In this document: in pieces, positions 36,732-46,796 of the stretch
How the letters are laid out: each line of letters starts with the position of its first letter
Numbering within the stretch: the first letter of the stretch is position 1
NCBI RefSeq assembly: GCF_001424045.1
Contig: NZ_LMQB01000001.1
Coordinates: 1,001,335-1,065,334, forward strand
Source of the DNA: Rhizobium sp. Leaf371
Lineage (GTDB): Bacteria > Pseudomonadota > Alphaproteobacteria > Rhizobiales > Rhizobiaceae
Length of the DNA: 64,000 nt
Direction: 5' to 3'
Program-made: the position numbers and the translations under genes
Notes under the pieces: model-generated
The model's input: the letters and a program-made list of their open reading frames with translations, nothing else
Databases searched by the model: none
What the model was told of the DNA's origin: nothing

Positions 36732-37889
36732 GTGAGGCGTTGGCAATGGGGCGGTATGCTCGCTGTCGCGATGGCGCTGGCATTTTCCGGGTCGGCTTCA
36801 CAAGCGCAGGAATTCGAGACCAAGGCACGCCAGGCCCTGGTGATCGACGCGCTGACCGACACGGTGCTCCTCTCGAAAGCCGCAGACGAAGCCGTACCGC
36901 CGGCATCCATGGCGAAACTGATGACCGTGGAGCTGGTGCTTTCCGCGTTGAAGGATGGAAGCCTCGCGCGCGACACGTTTTTTCCGGTCAGTGAACATGC
37001 CTGGCGAACCGGCGGTGCACCGTCGGGCACATCGACGATGTTTGCGGCATTGAATTCGCGCGTTTCGGTCGGGGATCTGCTGCAAGGCATCGTCGTGCAA
37101 TATGCCAACGACGCCTGCATCGTGCTGGCGGAAGGCATGGTCGGCAGCGAGGGCAAATTCGCCGAACGCATGACCGCGCGGGCGCGTGAGATCGGCTTGA
37201 AAGCCTCGACATTCGCCAATCCGACAGGCCTTCCGGCCGCGGGCAATCTCACCACTATGCGCGATCTCGTCACCCTCGCGCGCCATGTGCGGTCCGCCTA
37301 TCCGGACGATGTCTCGCTGTTCCGGCAGGCGGAGTTCGAATGGAACAAGATCCGCCAGAGAAACCGCAATCCGCTGATCTCCGCCGAGATCGGCGTCGAT
37401 GGTTACGTCACCGGCTTTGCCGAAGGCTATGGCTACGGGATCGTCGCGTCGATGGCGCGGGATGGGCGAAGGGTCGATCTGGCGCTGAACGGGTTGCAGA
37501 CGGACAAGGATCGGACCGCCGAGGCAAAGCGCGTGTTCGACTGGGCGATGACGCAGTTTTCGGAGAAGCGCCTGTTTGCCGAAAGCGAGCTCGTCGCGGA
37601 GGCGAGCGTCTATGGTGGCGACCGTCCGACCGTGGGATTGGTGACCGCCGGACCGGTCGATATTCTGCTGCCGGTGAAAACGCCGGCGAAGCTTTCCGCA
37701 CGCGTGGTCTACCGCTGGCCTCTGACCGTTCCCGTGCGCGCCGGGGATGTCGCAGCCACGCTGCGGATCTGGAACGGCGATCACCTTCTGCGCGAGGTTC
37801 CCTTGAAAGCGGCAGCTTCCGTCGAGGCGGGCTCGCTGACGAGCCGCGCGACGGATGCCCTTCAGGAATTGCTGTTCTTCTGGCTTTGA
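36732..37889 (+). CDS. D-alanyl-D-alanine carboxypeptidase (S11) homologue with degenerate active site
   Basis: The 385-residue exported protein (signal peptide to about residue 25, GTG start) keeps the S11 fold and the SxxK motif (PASMAKLMT, near residue 59). The second motif SxN reads YAN (VVQYANDACIV), and the third motif KTG reads VTG (GVDGYVTGFAEGYG). Normal S11 enzymes need all three. It keeps NPTGLP, RQRNRNPL and the C-terminal beta domain. It may be inactive, structural, or have altered activity. It lies between rlpA and tmk, as in relatives. Confidence 0.85.
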   Translation: MRRWQWGGMLAVAMALAFSGSASQAQEFETKARQALVIDALTDTVLLSKAADEAVPPASMAKLMTVELVLSALKDGSLARDTFFPVSEHAWRTGGAPSGTSTMFAALNSRVSVGDLLQGIVVQYANDACIVLAEGMVGSEGKFAERMTARAREIGLKASTFANPTGLPAAGNLTTMRDLVTLARHVRSAYPDDVSLFRQAEFEWNKIRQRNRNPLISAEIGVDGYVTGFAEGYGYGIVASMARDGRRVDLALNGLQTDKDRTAEAKRVFDWAMTQFSEKRLFAESELVAEASVYGGDRPTVGLVTAGPVDILLPVKTPAKLSARVVYRWPLTVPVRAGDVAATLRIWNGDHLLREVPLKAAASVEAGSLTSRATDALQELLFFWL

Positions 37890-38087
37890 GCGGCCGGCTT
37901 TCGGGCCGTCGCGCTTGCCGTCCTCGCCGCGCCTTTTCAAGCTGCTTGTCTTCAGACCAAGGTGCTTGTTTTCAGACCGGGAGCAATAGGCTACTGGATC
38001 ACAGCCGCTCCAGAAGTCTCGCGAGAGGACGGAGCGGTCGGGCGCAGGGCGACGTCTTGCGGTCCTCAGACGACAGAGGCGATAGAT

Positions 38088-38768
38088 TTGGCGGCAGAGG
38101 CAGTGTTCGTGACATTCGAGGGCGGTGAGGGGGTCGGCAAATCGACCCAGATCCGCCTGCTGGCCGGCGCATTGGAGGCGCATGGCCATGCCGTTCGCAT
38201 CACCCGCGAGCCCGGCGGCTCTGCGGGCGCCGAGGCGGTGCGGCATGTCATCCTCTCGGGAGCCGCTGAATCCTATGGCGTGCGCATGGAGGCGCTGCTC
38301 TTTGCCGCCGCACGCAGCGACCATGTGGAAACCGTGATCCGGCCGGCTCTCGAGACCGGAAGCGTCGTGCTTTGCGATCGTTTCATGGATTCGTCGCGCG
38401 TCTATCAGGGGATTACCGGCAATCTGCCGGAGCGGCTGATCGACGGGCTGGAGCGTGTGGCGATCAATGGCTTGCGGCCCGATATCACCATCATCCTCGA
38501 TATGCCCGCAGCCGAGGGCCTCGCGCGGGCGCGCAGCCGCGCGTCGCAGTCCGCCGATGTCGCGAGCGCCGTGCCGGATCGTTTCGAGAAAGAAGAACTG
38601 GAGACCCACGAGAAGCGCCGGGAGGCCTTTCTCGATATCGCGGCGCGAGACCCGGGGCGGTGTCGCATCGTCGACGCGTCGCGTGCCGTCGATCTCATCG
38701 CAGCCGACGTGCTTTCCGCCGTTGAGGCCGTGATCTCCGAGCGGCAGGCAGGGAAGGTCACGGCATGA
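38088..38768 (+). CDS. tmk: Thymidylate kinase
   Basis: Phosphorylates dTMP to dTDP. The 226-residue protein has the P-loop [12 protein letters not shown], the DRF-type dTMP motif [16 protein letters not shown] and the LID region [12 protein letters not shown]. The start is uncertain: TTG at 38088 has AGAGG 8 nt upstream and gives a family-length protein, while GTG at 38103 has poor spacing. Upstream frame sequence is not protein-like. It overlaps holB by 4 bp (ATGA), a conserved tmk-holB coupling. Confidence 0.92.
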   Translation: MAAEAVFVTFEGGEGVGKSTQIRLLAGALEAHGHAVRITREPGGSAGAEAVRHVILSGAAESYGVRMEALLFAAARSDHVETVIRPALETGSVVLCDRFMDSSRVYQGITGNLPERLIDGLERVAINGLRPDITIILDMPAAEGLARARSRASQSADVASAVPDRFEKEELETHEKRREAFLDIAARDPGRCRIVDASRAVDLIAADVLSAVEAVISERQAGKVTA

Positions 38769-39808
38769 GCGACGGTCGATCGGATATTCTGGATGGCGCC
38801 ATTGCACCGTCCGACAACGCTGCGCTGTTCGGACACGCCGAGGCACAAGCCTTCCTTGCGGCGGGATACCGGTCGGGCAAGGGCCATCACGCGATCCTCA
38901 TCGAGGGGCCGGAGGGCATCGGCAAGGCGACGCTCGCTTTTCGGTTCGCCAACCATGTGCTCAGCCATCCCGAACCTGCCGCGGCGCCGACGGTGATCGC
39001 CGACCCCGATCCGGGTTCGGTGGTCAGCCGCCAGATCACCGCCGGATCGTCCCACAACGTCCTCCATCTCACGCGTCCCGTGGATGAGAAGACGGGAAAG
39101 GTGAAAAGCGCGATCACCGTGGACGAGGTGCGGCGGGCAGGGCGGTTCTTCTCGCAAACCTCGGGGACGGGCAACTGGCGCATCGTCATCATCGATCCGG
39201 CCGATGACCTCAATCGCAATGCGGCGAACGCGATTCTGAAGATTCTCGAGGAGCCGCCGAAACGGTCGATGTTCCTCGTCCTCAGCCACGCGCCGGGACG
39301 GCTGCTGCCGACGATCCGCTCGCGCTGCCTGCCGCTGAGCCTGAAGCCGCTCACCGACGGCGATATGACGAAGGCGCTCGCGCATCTCGATATCCGGCTG
39401 GAGGGCGAACAGGGTGTGCGCGTTCTCGCTGCGGCGAAAGGCAGCGTTTCGGAAGCTCTGAAGCTCGTCCATTACGGCGGTCTCGACATCATCGATGCCT
39501 TCGACCACATGCTCGCCCATCCCGACGATGCGCCGGCCCGGCGCGAAATGCACAAGCTGGCGGAGATCCTCGCCGCGAAGGACAGCGATACGATTTTCGA
39601 TTTCTTCGCGACCCTGGTCGCCCGGCATGTGACGGGGCAGGCCAGGGCGGCAGGCCTTGCGGGCGATCTGGCTGGCGCCGAGCGCTTTGCGCGCCTATCT
39701 TCTGAGCTCTCCGAGCGGCTGACGGTGGCCGACGCCTACAACCTCGACCGAAAGCAGACCGTCCTATCCATTCTGGATGATCTGCGAACGGCCGCAAGAC
39801 TCGCCTGA
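38765..39808 (+). CDS. holB: DNA polymerase III delta-prime subunit
   Basis: Clamp-loader subunit. The 347-residue AAA+ protein has a P-loop-like [35 protein letters not shown], the sensor and arginine stretch [26 protein letters not shown] and [16 protein letters not shown]. It lacks the zinc-binding cysteines found in other bacteria, as many alphaproteobacterial versions do. Translation is coupled to tmk by a 4-bp overlap, and metG follows. Confidence 0.93.
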   Translation: MSDGRSDILDGAIAPSDNAALFGHAEAQAFLAAGYRSGKGHHAILIEGPEGIGKATLAFRFANHVLSHPEPAAAPTVIADPDPGSVVSRQITAGSSHNVLHLTRPVDEKTGKVKSAITVDEVRRAGRFFSQTSGTGNWRIVIIDPADDLNRNAANAILKILEEPPKRSMFLVLSHAPGRLLPTIRSRCLPLSLKPLTDGDMTKALAHLDIRLEGEQGVRVLAAAKGSVSEALKLVHYGGLDIIDAFDHMLAHPDDAPARREMHKLAEILAAKDSDTIFDFFATLVARHVTGQARAAGLAGDLAGAERFARLSSELSERLTVADAYNLDRKQTVLSILDDLRTAARLA

Positions 39809-39928
39809 GTTTGCAGCCCTTGGCAGGGCTCGTTTTTCGACCTCTTCCATTCCCTCCGCTCCGGGATTGGTTTAAGGACGGTGCACGCTCCCAAGTGCCC
39901 GATAGCTCGACCTGCAGAAGTGCCGCCC

Positions 39929-41479
39929 ATGACAGACACGTCCCCCTTCTACATCACCACCGCGATCGCCTATCCGAACGGGCGGCCGCATATCGGCCAT
40001 GCCTACGAGCTGATCGCGACCGATGTCGTCGCGCGGTTCGAGCGCCTTGACGGGCGCGACGTCTTCTTCCTCACGGGAACGGACGAGCATGGGCAGAAGA
40101 TGCAGCAGACGGCGCGGCGCGAGGGTCTGACACCGCAGGAACTGGCCGATCGCAATGCCGCCGAGTTCCAGGCGATGGTGAAGCTGCTCGAGGGCTCGAA
40201 CGACGACTATATCCGCACGACGGAAGCCCGCCACCACGAGGCCGTGAAGGCCATCTGGAACAGGATGGCGGACGCCGGCGACCTCTACAAGGATGCCTAT
40301 TCCGGCTGGTATTCCGTGCGCGACGAAGCCTATTATCAGGAGAGCGAGACCGAGATGCGCGCCGATGGCGTGCGTTACGGGCCGCAAGGGACACCTGTCG
40401 AGTGGGTCGAGGAGGCGAGCTATTTCTTCCGCCTGTCCGCCTACCAGGACCGGCTGCTGAAGCATTACGAAGACAATCCGGACTTCATCGGCCCGGCCGA
40501 GCGGCGCAACGAGGTGATCTCGTTCGTGAAATCGGGCCTCAAAGACCTGTCCATGTCGCGTACGACGTTTGACTGGGGCATTCCCGTGCCCGGCGATCCC
40601 GCGCATGTCATGTATGTCTGGGTCGATGCTCTGACGAACTACATCACCGCCACCGGCGCCCTGACGGACCCGGAAGGGCCGCGTGCGAAATACTGGCCGG
40701 CGAGCATCCACATGATCGGCAAGGACATCATCCGTTTCCACGCCGTCTACTGGCCCGCCTTCCTGATGTCGGCAGGCCTGCCGCTGCCGAAGAAGGTCTT
40801 TGCCCACGGCTTCCTGCTCAACAAGGGCGAGAAGATGTCGAAGTCTCTCGGCAATGTGGTCGATCCGGTCAATCTTGTTGAGCATTTCGGTCTCGACCCG
40901 ATCCGCTACTTCTTCATGCGCGAAGTCTCCTTCGGGCAGGACGGAAGCTATAGCGAGGAGGCGATCGCCACGCGGATCAATTCCGATCTGGCGAACGGAA
41001 TCGGCAATCTGGCGAGCCGCTCCCTGTCCATGATCGTCAAGAACTGCGATGGCGCCATTCCGGCCTGTGGCCCCTTGAGCGAAGCGGACGCGGCCATGCT
41101 GTCTTCTGCAGACGCGCTGCATGGCTCGACTCGTGCCGACATGGATGCGCTTGCCATTCACAAGGTGCTTGCCTCGATCATCTCAGTGGTCTCGGAAGCC
41201 GACCGCTATTTTGCAGGGCAGGAGCCTTGGGCGCTGAAGAAGACCGACCCTGCCCGCATGGGCACCGTGCTCTACGTAACCGCAGAGGTCGTGCGCCAGG
41301 TGGCGATCCTGCTGCAGCCCTTCATGCCGGGCTCGGCGGCGAAGCTCCTCGACCTCGTGGCCGTGCCGGAGGATCGCCGCAGCTTCGCGTTTCTCGGCGC
41401 TTCCGGACGGATCGCCTCGGGAACGCCGCTCGAAGCGCCGAAGCCGGTCTTCCCGCGCTACATCGCGCCCGAGGCCTGA
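39929..41479 (+). CDS. metG: Methionyl-tRNA synthetase
   Basis: Charges tRNA-Met. The 516-residue enzyme is the short form without the C-terminal dimerisation domain: HIGH-type motif [42 protein letters not shown], and KMSKS in [14 protein letters not shown]. An anticodon-binding helical domain follows. The connective region lacks zinc cysteines, as in the MetG2 group. The ATG at 39929 gives the canonical N-terminus. It is third in the tmk-holB-metG-tatD-MBL run. Confidence 0.95.
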   Translation: MTDTSPFYITTAIAYPNGRPHIGHAYELIATDVVARFERLDGRDVFFLTGTDEHGQKMQQTARREGLTPQELADRNAAEFQAMVKLLEGSNDDYIRTTEARHHEAVKAIWNRMADAGDLYKDAYSGWYSVRDEAYYQESETEMRADGVRYGPQGTPVEWVEEASYFFRLSAYQDRLLKHYEDNPDFIGPAERRNEVISFVKSGLKDLSMSRTTFDWGIPVPGDPAHVMYVWVDALTNYITATGALTDPEGPRAKYWPASIHMIGKDIIRFHAVYWPAFLMSAGLPLPKKVFAHGFLLNKGEKMSKSLGNVVDPVNLVEHFGLDPIRYFFMREVSFGQDGSYSEEAIATRINSDLANGIGNLASRSLSMIVKNCDGAIPACGPLSEADAAMLSSADALHGSTRADMDALAIHKVLASIISVVSEADRYFAGQEPWALKKTDPARMGTVLYVTAEVVRQVAILLQPFMPGSAAKLLDLVAVPEDRRSFAFLGASGRIASGTPLEAPKPVFPRYIAPEA

Positions 41480-41481
41480 CC

Positions 41482-42273
41482 GTGACGGCTCCTTTGCTGA
41501 TCGACACGCACTGCCACCTCGATTTCCCGGATTTCGAGGCCGAGCGGGATGACATCGTCGCCCGTGCAGCCGAGATCGGCGTGCACAAGCTCGTCACGAT
41601 CTGCACGCGGGTGAAACGGTTCGAGACGATCCTGGCGGTCGCCGAGCGATACGACACTGTGTTCTGTTCGGTCGGTACGCATCCGAACAATGCGGACGAG
41701 GAACTCGACGTCACGACGGAGGATCTCGTCCGGCTCTCGGCGCATCCGAAGGTGGTGGCGATCGGCGAGGCGGGTCTCGACTATTTCTACGACACGCAAC
41801 GTCCGGAAGACCAGAAGACGGGCCTCCTCCGTCACATTGACGCTGCACGGGAGACCGGTCTCCCGCTCGTCATCCACAGCCGCTCGGCAGACGCCGACAT
41901 GGCCGAGATCCTGACGCGCGAGACGGGGAAGGGGGCGTTCCCCTTCATTCTCCACTGCTTTTCCTCGGGTCCGGATCTCGCCCGGATCGGTGTGGAGCTT
42001 GGCGGCTATATCTCGTTCTCCGGTATCCTGACCTTTCCGAAATCCGAGGAACTCCGCGCGATCGCCCGCACCGTGCCGCACGACCGGCTGCTGGTGGAGA
42101 CGGACGCGCCCTACCTCGCGCCAAAACCTTTCCGCGGCAAGCGCAACGAGCCGGCCTATGTCGCGCACACCGCGCAGGTGCTCGGCGAGACGCTTGGCCT
42201 GTCCGTGGATGAGATCGCGGCGATCACGTCGGAGAACGCGTATCGCGTCTTTTCCAAGATGCCACGATCCTGA
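41482..42273 (+). CDS. tatD: TatD-family metal-dependent hydrolase
   Basis: The 263-residue TIM-barrel metal hydrolase has the metal-binding motifs DTHCHLDFP at the N-terminus, AIGEAGLDYFYD, VIHSRSADADM, FILHCFSSG and a C-terminal LVETDAPYLAPKPFRGKRNE. TatD proteins are 3'-5' exonucleases active in DNA repair. The GTG start lies 2 bp after the metG stop, implying coupled expression. Confidence 0.92.
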   Translation: MTAPLLIDTHCHLDFPDFEAERDDIVARAAEIGVHKLVTICTRVKRFETILAVAERYDTVFCSVGTHPNNADEELDVTTEDLVRLSAHPKVVAIGEAGLDYFYDTQRPEDQKTGLLRHIDAARETGLPLVIHSRSADADMAEILTRETGKGAFPFILHCFSSGPDLARIGVELGGYISFSGILTFPKSEELRAIARTVPHDRLLVETDAPYLAPKPFRGKRNEPAYVAHTAQVLGETLGLSVDEIAAITSENAYRVFSKMPRS

Positions 42274-42286
42274 ACCGGTGGCGTTG

Positions 42287-43099
42287 ATGGCGGCACGGCG
42301 GATTTTCACCATTCTCGGCTGCGGATCGTCGCCCGGCGTGCCGCGCATCACCGGCGATTGGGGCGCTTGCGACCCGCTCAATCCGAAGAACCGCAGACTG
42401 CGCGCCGCCTTGCTGGTCGAGCAGGTGTCGGAGACCGGCGGGCGGACCACGGTGCTGATCGACACCGGACCGGACCTGCGCGAGCAACTGCTGGCCGCCG
42501 GGGTGAGGGACCTCGATGCCGTGGTCTACACCCACTCGCATGCCGATCACCTCCACGGCATCGACGATCTGCGCGGCTTCGTCATTCACAACCGCCGACA
42601 GACGCCGATCTGGGCGGACGCCTTCACGCTCGCCCGGATCCGCGAGGGATTTGGCTACTGCCTGCAGTCACCGCCCGGAAGCAATTACCCGCCGATCATC
42701 CGCGCCTGCCTGATAGAGCCGTCTCTGGAGCCGTTCCATGTCGAGGGCGCCGGCGGCACGATCACCTTCGAGCCGCTGCTACAGGTACACGGATCGATCC
42801 ATTCGCTCGGTTTTCGCATCGGCGATTTCGCCTATTGCACGGATGTCAGCGATTTCCCGCCGGAGACGGTCGCAAAGCTTGGTGGCCTGCAGACGCTGGT
42901 GATCGACACGCTGCAGTATCAGTATCATCCGAGCCATCTGTCCCTCGAACAGAGCCTCGCCTGGATCGACACCATCGCGCCGCGCCGCGCCATCCTCACG
43001 CATATGCATGTGCCGCTCGACTACGACACCGTGATGGCGGAAACACCGGCCCATGTCGAGCCGGCCTATGACGGCCTCAAGGTCGTGTTCGACGTCTGA
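42287..43099 (+). CDS. MBL-fold metallo-hydrolase (PhnP / RNase Z-like)
   Basis: The 270-residue protein has the beta-lactamase-fold metal motif THSHADHLHGIDDLRGF, an upstream TILGCGSSPGVPRITGDWGACD, a DTGPDLREQLL strand, YCTDVSDFPPET and a final HMHVPLDYDTV. It belongs to the group near PhnP (cyclic phosphate dihydrolase) that is consistently next to tatD in alphaproteobacteria. The exact substrate is unknown. ATG at 42287 lies 13 bp after tatD. Confidence 0.9.
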   Translation: MAARRIFTILGCGSSPGVPRITGDWGACDPLNPKNRRLRAALLVEQVSETGGRTTVLIDTGPDLREQLLAAGVRDLDAVVYTHSHADHLHGIDDLRGFVIHNRRQTPIWADAFTLARIREGFGYCLQSPPGSNYPPIIRACLIEPSLEPFHVEGAGGTITFEPLLQVHGSIHSLGFRIGDFAYCTDVSDFPPETVAKLGGLQTLVIDTLQYQYHPSHLSLEQSLAWIDTIAPRRAILTHMHVPLDYDTVMAETPAHVEPAYDGLKVVFDV

Positions 43100-43105
43100 C
43101 GGCGT

Positions 43106-44065
43106 CTAGGAGAAGTAGGGCCTCAGGTTGTCGCGGATGCGGTCGAGAACGCTGTCGCCGCGCAGATCGGGCTCGAATGTGCCACCGGTGATCGTCTCAT
43201 AGGCTTCGATATAGACCTTGGACGTCTGCTCGATCAGCGCGTCCGGAATGGCAGGGATCGGATCCTTGTAAGGATCGCACCGCTCTGTGACCCAGGCGCG
43301 CACGAAATCCTTGTCAAAACTCTTCGGCCGGCCGCCGGTCGCGAAACTCTCGGGATAGCTTTCGGCGATCCAGTAGCGGCTGCTGTCCGGCGTATGGATT
43401 TCATCGGCCAGCACGATGCGCCCGGAGGCGTCGGTGCCGAACTCGTATTTCGTATCGACGAGGATCAGTCCGCGTCTCGCCGCCAGTTCCTGTCCGCGCG
43501 CAAAGAGCGCCAGCGCATAGGCCGAGACCGTTTCCCATTGCTCCGGCGTCAAGAGCTTCTGCGCCAGGATGTCCTCGGCCGAAAGCGGCTCGTCGTGACC
43601 GCCATCGAAGGCCTTGCTCGTGGGTGTGATGATCGCGGCAGGAAGCTTCTCATTGTCCTTCATGCCATCGGGAAGGCGCGTTCCATACATGGAGCGCTCG
43701 CCGTTGCGATACTTGGTCAGGATCGACGTGCTGGTCGTGCCAGCGAGATAACCGCGCACGACGATTTCGACCGGCAGGATATCGAGCCGCGTTCCGACAA
43801 CGACGTTCGGATCGGGATATTCGAGCACATGGTTCGGGCAGATATCCGCTGTCTGCTCAAACCAGTAGCGCGCCGTCTGCGTCAGCACCTGACCCTTGAA
43901 CGGGATCGCCGTCAGCACGACGTCGAACGCGCTCAGCCGGTCCGTCGCAATGATGATCCGCCGACCATCCGCCAGATCGTAGTTCTCCCGGACCTTGCCG
44001 TTGTAGCGCCCGGGAAGCTCGGGAATAAAGGCGTCGGGGAGAATACGCAGAGTGCTGTCGGTCAA
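43106..44065 (-). CDS. purC: Phosphoribosylaminoimidazole-succinocarboxamide synthase
   Basis: SAICAR synthetase of purine biosynthesis. The roughly 319-residue protein is the longer type found in rhizobia and eukaryotes: [67 protein letters not shown] and [12 protein letters not shown]. The start is unclear: TTG at 44065 gives the usual N-terminus ([16 protein letters not shown]), while an ATG at 44212 adds 49 residues without family resemblance. It converges on the MBL gene with 6 bp between stops. Confidence 0.92.
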   Translation of the reverse strand: MTDSTLRILPDAFIPELPGRYNGKVRENYDLADGRRIIIATDRLSAFDVVLTAIPFKGQVLTQTARYWFEQTADICPNHVLEYPDPNVVVGTRLDILPVEIVVRGYLAGTTSTSILTKYRNGERSMYGTRLPDGMKDNEKLPAAIITPTSKAFDGGHDEPLSAEDILAQKLLTPEQWETVSAYALALFARGQELAARRGLILVDTKYEFGTDASGRIVLADEIHTPDSSRYWIAESYPESFATGGRPKSFDKDFVRAWVTERCDPYKDPIPAIPDALIEQTSKVYIEAYETITGGTFEPDLRGDSVLDRIRDNLRPYFS

Positions 44066-44308
44066 TGGCCCATCTCGTCGCTGAAAAACACCTCCGTCGA
44101 TTAGCCGCGCTTTGGACGTTGCGTCAAGAGATGAGGCTGAACCTGTTGAAAGTGCGATGTGCGACCCGCTATACGAGGCTGACTGCTGTCCGTGTTCGAA
44201 CGCGAGGTGCATCCGCCTTGGCAGCCCAAAGACACTGTCTGAACCGCCACCCGTATAGACTTATGTTCCATAATCTATCTTATCTGACTTAGATGTGTAG
44301 CCGCAAAG

Positions 44309-45912
44309 TTGAAGTGTCCTGTTTCTGCAAAGTTAGAGTGTCACACTCCCCGCGTTTGATAACGCGGAGACGAGCAGATGGGATTGATAGCGATGAGCGA
44401 GCGCGATCTTCAGCGGATCGAGGTTTTGTCAAAGGTTGTTGCCGGCCGGATGACATTGGTATCGGCGGCGCATGTGCTTGGTCTGAGCGAGCGCCAGATC
44501 CGCCGGTTGCTGGAGCGCATGCGCACGGGTAGTGCAGCGTCGATCCGCCACAAAGCGATCGGCCGGCCATCGAACAATCGGATCAGCGCCGGTATTCGGA
44601 ATTACGCTGTATCGCTGGTTCGCGAACGATATGCGGATTTCGGACCGACCCTGGCGAGCGAGAAGCTTGCCGAGCGGGATGGATTGCGTGTGTCGCGCGA
44701 GACGTTGCGTGGCTGGATGTCGCAGGCGGGACTTTGGCTATCGCGCAAGCAGCGCCGCACGTTTCATCGGCCACGGCTGCGACGCGAAGCCTATGGGGAG
44801 CTTGTGCAGATCGACGGGTCGGAGCACCGTTGGTTTGAGGATCGCGGGCCGCCATGTTCGCTGCTGGTGTTTGTCGACGATGCGACGGGCAGGTTGATGC
44901 AACTGCATTTCGTGCGGTCCGAAAGCGCCTTCACCTATTTCGAGGCGCTGGCGCTCTATCTCACGCATCACGGTGCGCCGATCGCGTTTTATTCCGACAA
45001 GCATTCGGTGTTCCGGGTGGCGAGACAGGATGCCAAGGGCGGCCAGGGCATGACCCAGTTCGGGCGTGCGCTTTGCGAGCTAAACATCGAGATTCTCTGT
45101 GCAAATTCGAGCCAGGCCAAGGGTCGTGTCGAGCGGATGAACCGCACGCTACAGGACCGGTTGATCAAGGAACTGCGACTGGCCGGCATTGACACCATGG
45201 AGGCCGGCAATGCGTTCCTGCCGGGATTCATGGAGGCCTACAATGCGCGATTTGCGGTCGTCCCTGCCCGGCCGGACGACGTGCATCGGCCGATGAACCT
45301 GGCGCCGGATCGGCTGGCCGAGATCCTGTGCAAGCGGGAACAGCGCTATGTCGGCGCACAACTGACGTTTTCGTTCGAGCGCAAGCGGATCATGCTGGAA
45401 GAGACCGAGGTGACGCGTGGTCTGGTTGGTCACTATGTCGAGACCTATGCCTATGCGGACGGCCGGCTGGATGTGCGCTGGAAGGGCCATTGCCTACCCT
45501 ATACGGTGTTCGACAAGGATCAGCGGGTGACGCATGCGGCGATCACCGAGAACAAGCGGCTCGGTGACGTCCTGGCCTATATCAAGGAGCGTCAGGAGAC
45601 GCTCGACAAGCCTGACGTAAAGACCAACAGCAACAAGAACGGCTATGTCAAACGCGCTCCCGGATCCAGCCGGCGCACGGACGTCACGAAGGATCCGGCG
45701 GTTATTGCGCGACGGGAGAAGGCATTGTTGCGGCGGCAGGCTGCCGAGTGAATGACGGATCGGATCGTCCCAAAGCTCAAGCCGAAGCGGTGTGCCCCAC
45801 CCGCCCCGATCTGATCTTGCAGTTGCGATCAGCCGACCAGATCGGGGCTGGTCGCGAAGCCGTTTGGTGACCGGTCGGACATTTCTACTTTGCACAACGC
45901 CGGACATTTCAA
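44309..45912 (+). mobile_element. Insertion sequence with one DDE transposase, ISNCY-like
   Basis: About 1.6 kb with related inverted ends. The left end reads TTGAAGTGTCC then TGCAAAGTTAGAGTGTC. The right end read inward is TTGAAATGTCC then TGCAAAGTAGAAATGTCC. Each end thus carries two GTGTC/ATGTCC blocks around a TGCAAAGT box. I do not see a clear target duplication. It lies between purC and the DUF4864 gene. Confidence 0.75.
44378..45751 (+). CDS. DDE transposase, ISNCY-like
   Basis: The 457-residue transposase has an N-terminal helix-turn-helix (MTLVSAAHVLGLSERQIRRL) and an rve-type catalytic core. Acidic residues are seen in LVQIDGSEHRWFED, IAFYSDKHSVFRV and KGRVERMNRTLQDRLIKE. The basic C-terminal tail (SSRRTD, ARREKALLRRQ) is typical of this group. 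The frame is intact, so the element may be active. The related fragment just downstream suggests a history of insertion here. Confidence 0.85.
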   Translation: MGLIAMSERDLQRIEVLSKVVAGRMTLVSAAHVLGLSERQIRRLLERMRTGSAASIRHKAIGRPSNNRISAGIRNYAVSLVRERYADFGPTLASEKLAERDGLRVSRETLRGWMSQAGLWLSRKQRRTFHRPRLRREAYGELVQIDGSEHRWFEDRGPPCSLLVFVDDATGRLMQLHFVRSESAFTYFEALALYLTHHGAPIAFYSDKHSVFRVARQDAKGGQGMTQFGRALCELNIEILCANSSQAKGRVERMNRTLQDRLIKELRLAGIDTMEAGNAFLPGFMEAYNARFAVVPARPDDVHRPMNLAPDRLAEILCKREQRYVGAQLTFSFERKRIMLEETEVTRGLVGHYVETYAYADGRLDVRWKGHCLPYTVFDKDQRVTHAAITENKRLGDVLAYIKERQETLDKPDVKTNSNKNGYVKRAPGSSRRTDVTKDPAVIARREKALLRRQAAE

Positions 45913-46019
45913 TCCTGCTGCCACAAGATGTTTGGCCAGGGTGGGTTGAAGGATGACGTGCGATTTGCGATCGATAACAGTGGCTTATCAGTTGCAAGGA
46001 ACGACCCATGAAGTGCACC

Positions 46020-46171
46020 ACCTCCCAGATCGATCTGGATGAACACCGCAAGATTGCTCGTTGGTGTCGGCGTCGCATGCGCTGGATCTGAGCGAGCGCC
46101 AGGTTTGCCGGTTGCCGGAGCGGATACGCACAGGCGGTGCGGCGCCGATCCGGCATAAGGCGATCGGTCAC
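46020..46171 (+). pseudogene. Remnant of a related transposase gene
   Basis: The segment GCGCATGCGCTGGATCTGAG followed by GCGAGCGCCAG resembles the 5' part of the neighbouring transposase (AHVLGLSERQIRRLLERMRT), with frameshifts, substitutions and a lost remainder. It is about 110 bp from the right end of the intact IS. Confidence 0.55.
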
Positions 46172-46302
46172 AGTGCAAGATCTTGGGATATCGGAGCAGC
46201 AGCTCTCTCACGTCGCGAAAGATGACCGCGGAGCCCTGATGCTTCCCTTTATGCGCTTTCAGCGTAAGCTGCGGCCTATGTGGTCATGGGATGGAGGTTG
46301 CG

Positions 46303-46722
46303 ATGGGGCGTGTTGTCGTGGGAGCGGGATTTATCGTGGCGCTGCTGTTGGCCTCGCCGGGTCTGGCGGCCGAGCCGGTGGATGCGGCAAGATCCGTGAT
46401 CGGTCGGCAGATCGAAGCCTTTCTGAACGATGATGCGGCGACGGCCTATTCCTTTGCCTCGCCGCAGATCAAGGGACTGTTTCCGAGCCAGGCACTGTTT
46501 TTCGAGATGGTGAAGCGCGGATATCGGCCTGTCTACCGCCCCGGCAATTTTGCGTTCGGCCGAAGCAAGATCGAGGGCTCCACGGTCGTGCAGGAAGTGC
46601 TGATCTCCGGGCCCGACGGCAAGGACTGGACGGCGCTGTATTCGCTGACGCTTCAGCCCGATGGCAGCTACAAGATCAACGGAGTGCAGATGCTGCAACA
46701 GGCGCCAGGCCCGGAAATCTGA
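46303..46722 (+). CDS. DUF4864 domain-containing secreted protein
   Basis: The 139-residue protein has a signal peptide (MGRVVVGAGFIVALLLASPG, cleavage after LAA) and the DUF4864 domain: VIGRQIEAFLNDDAATAYSF, ASPQIKGLFPS, MVKRGYRPVYRP and a closing SLTLQPDGSYKINGVQML. The family has an NTF2-like look and unknown role. ATG at 46303 is preferred over 46291 because GGAGG lies 5 nt upstream. It converges on tgt. Confidence 0.82.
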   Translation: MGRVVVGAGFIVALLLASPGLAAEPVDAARSVIGRQIEAFLNDDAATAYSFASPQIKGLFPSQALFFEMVKRGYRPVYRPGNFAFGRSKIEGSTVVQEVLISGPDGKDWTALYSLTLQPDGSYKINGVQMLQQAPGPEI

Positions 46723-46796
46723 TTCTTAAAAGCGATGCTGTCGCTGCCAGGTGCGACGCTCACCGGGCCAACACGACCTGGCCCCTCTTCGCGCTG

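Noticed and set aside
36798..38846. 682-codon minus-strand open frame across dac and tmk
   Set aside because: Antisense shadow spanning two recognisable genes and their spacer.
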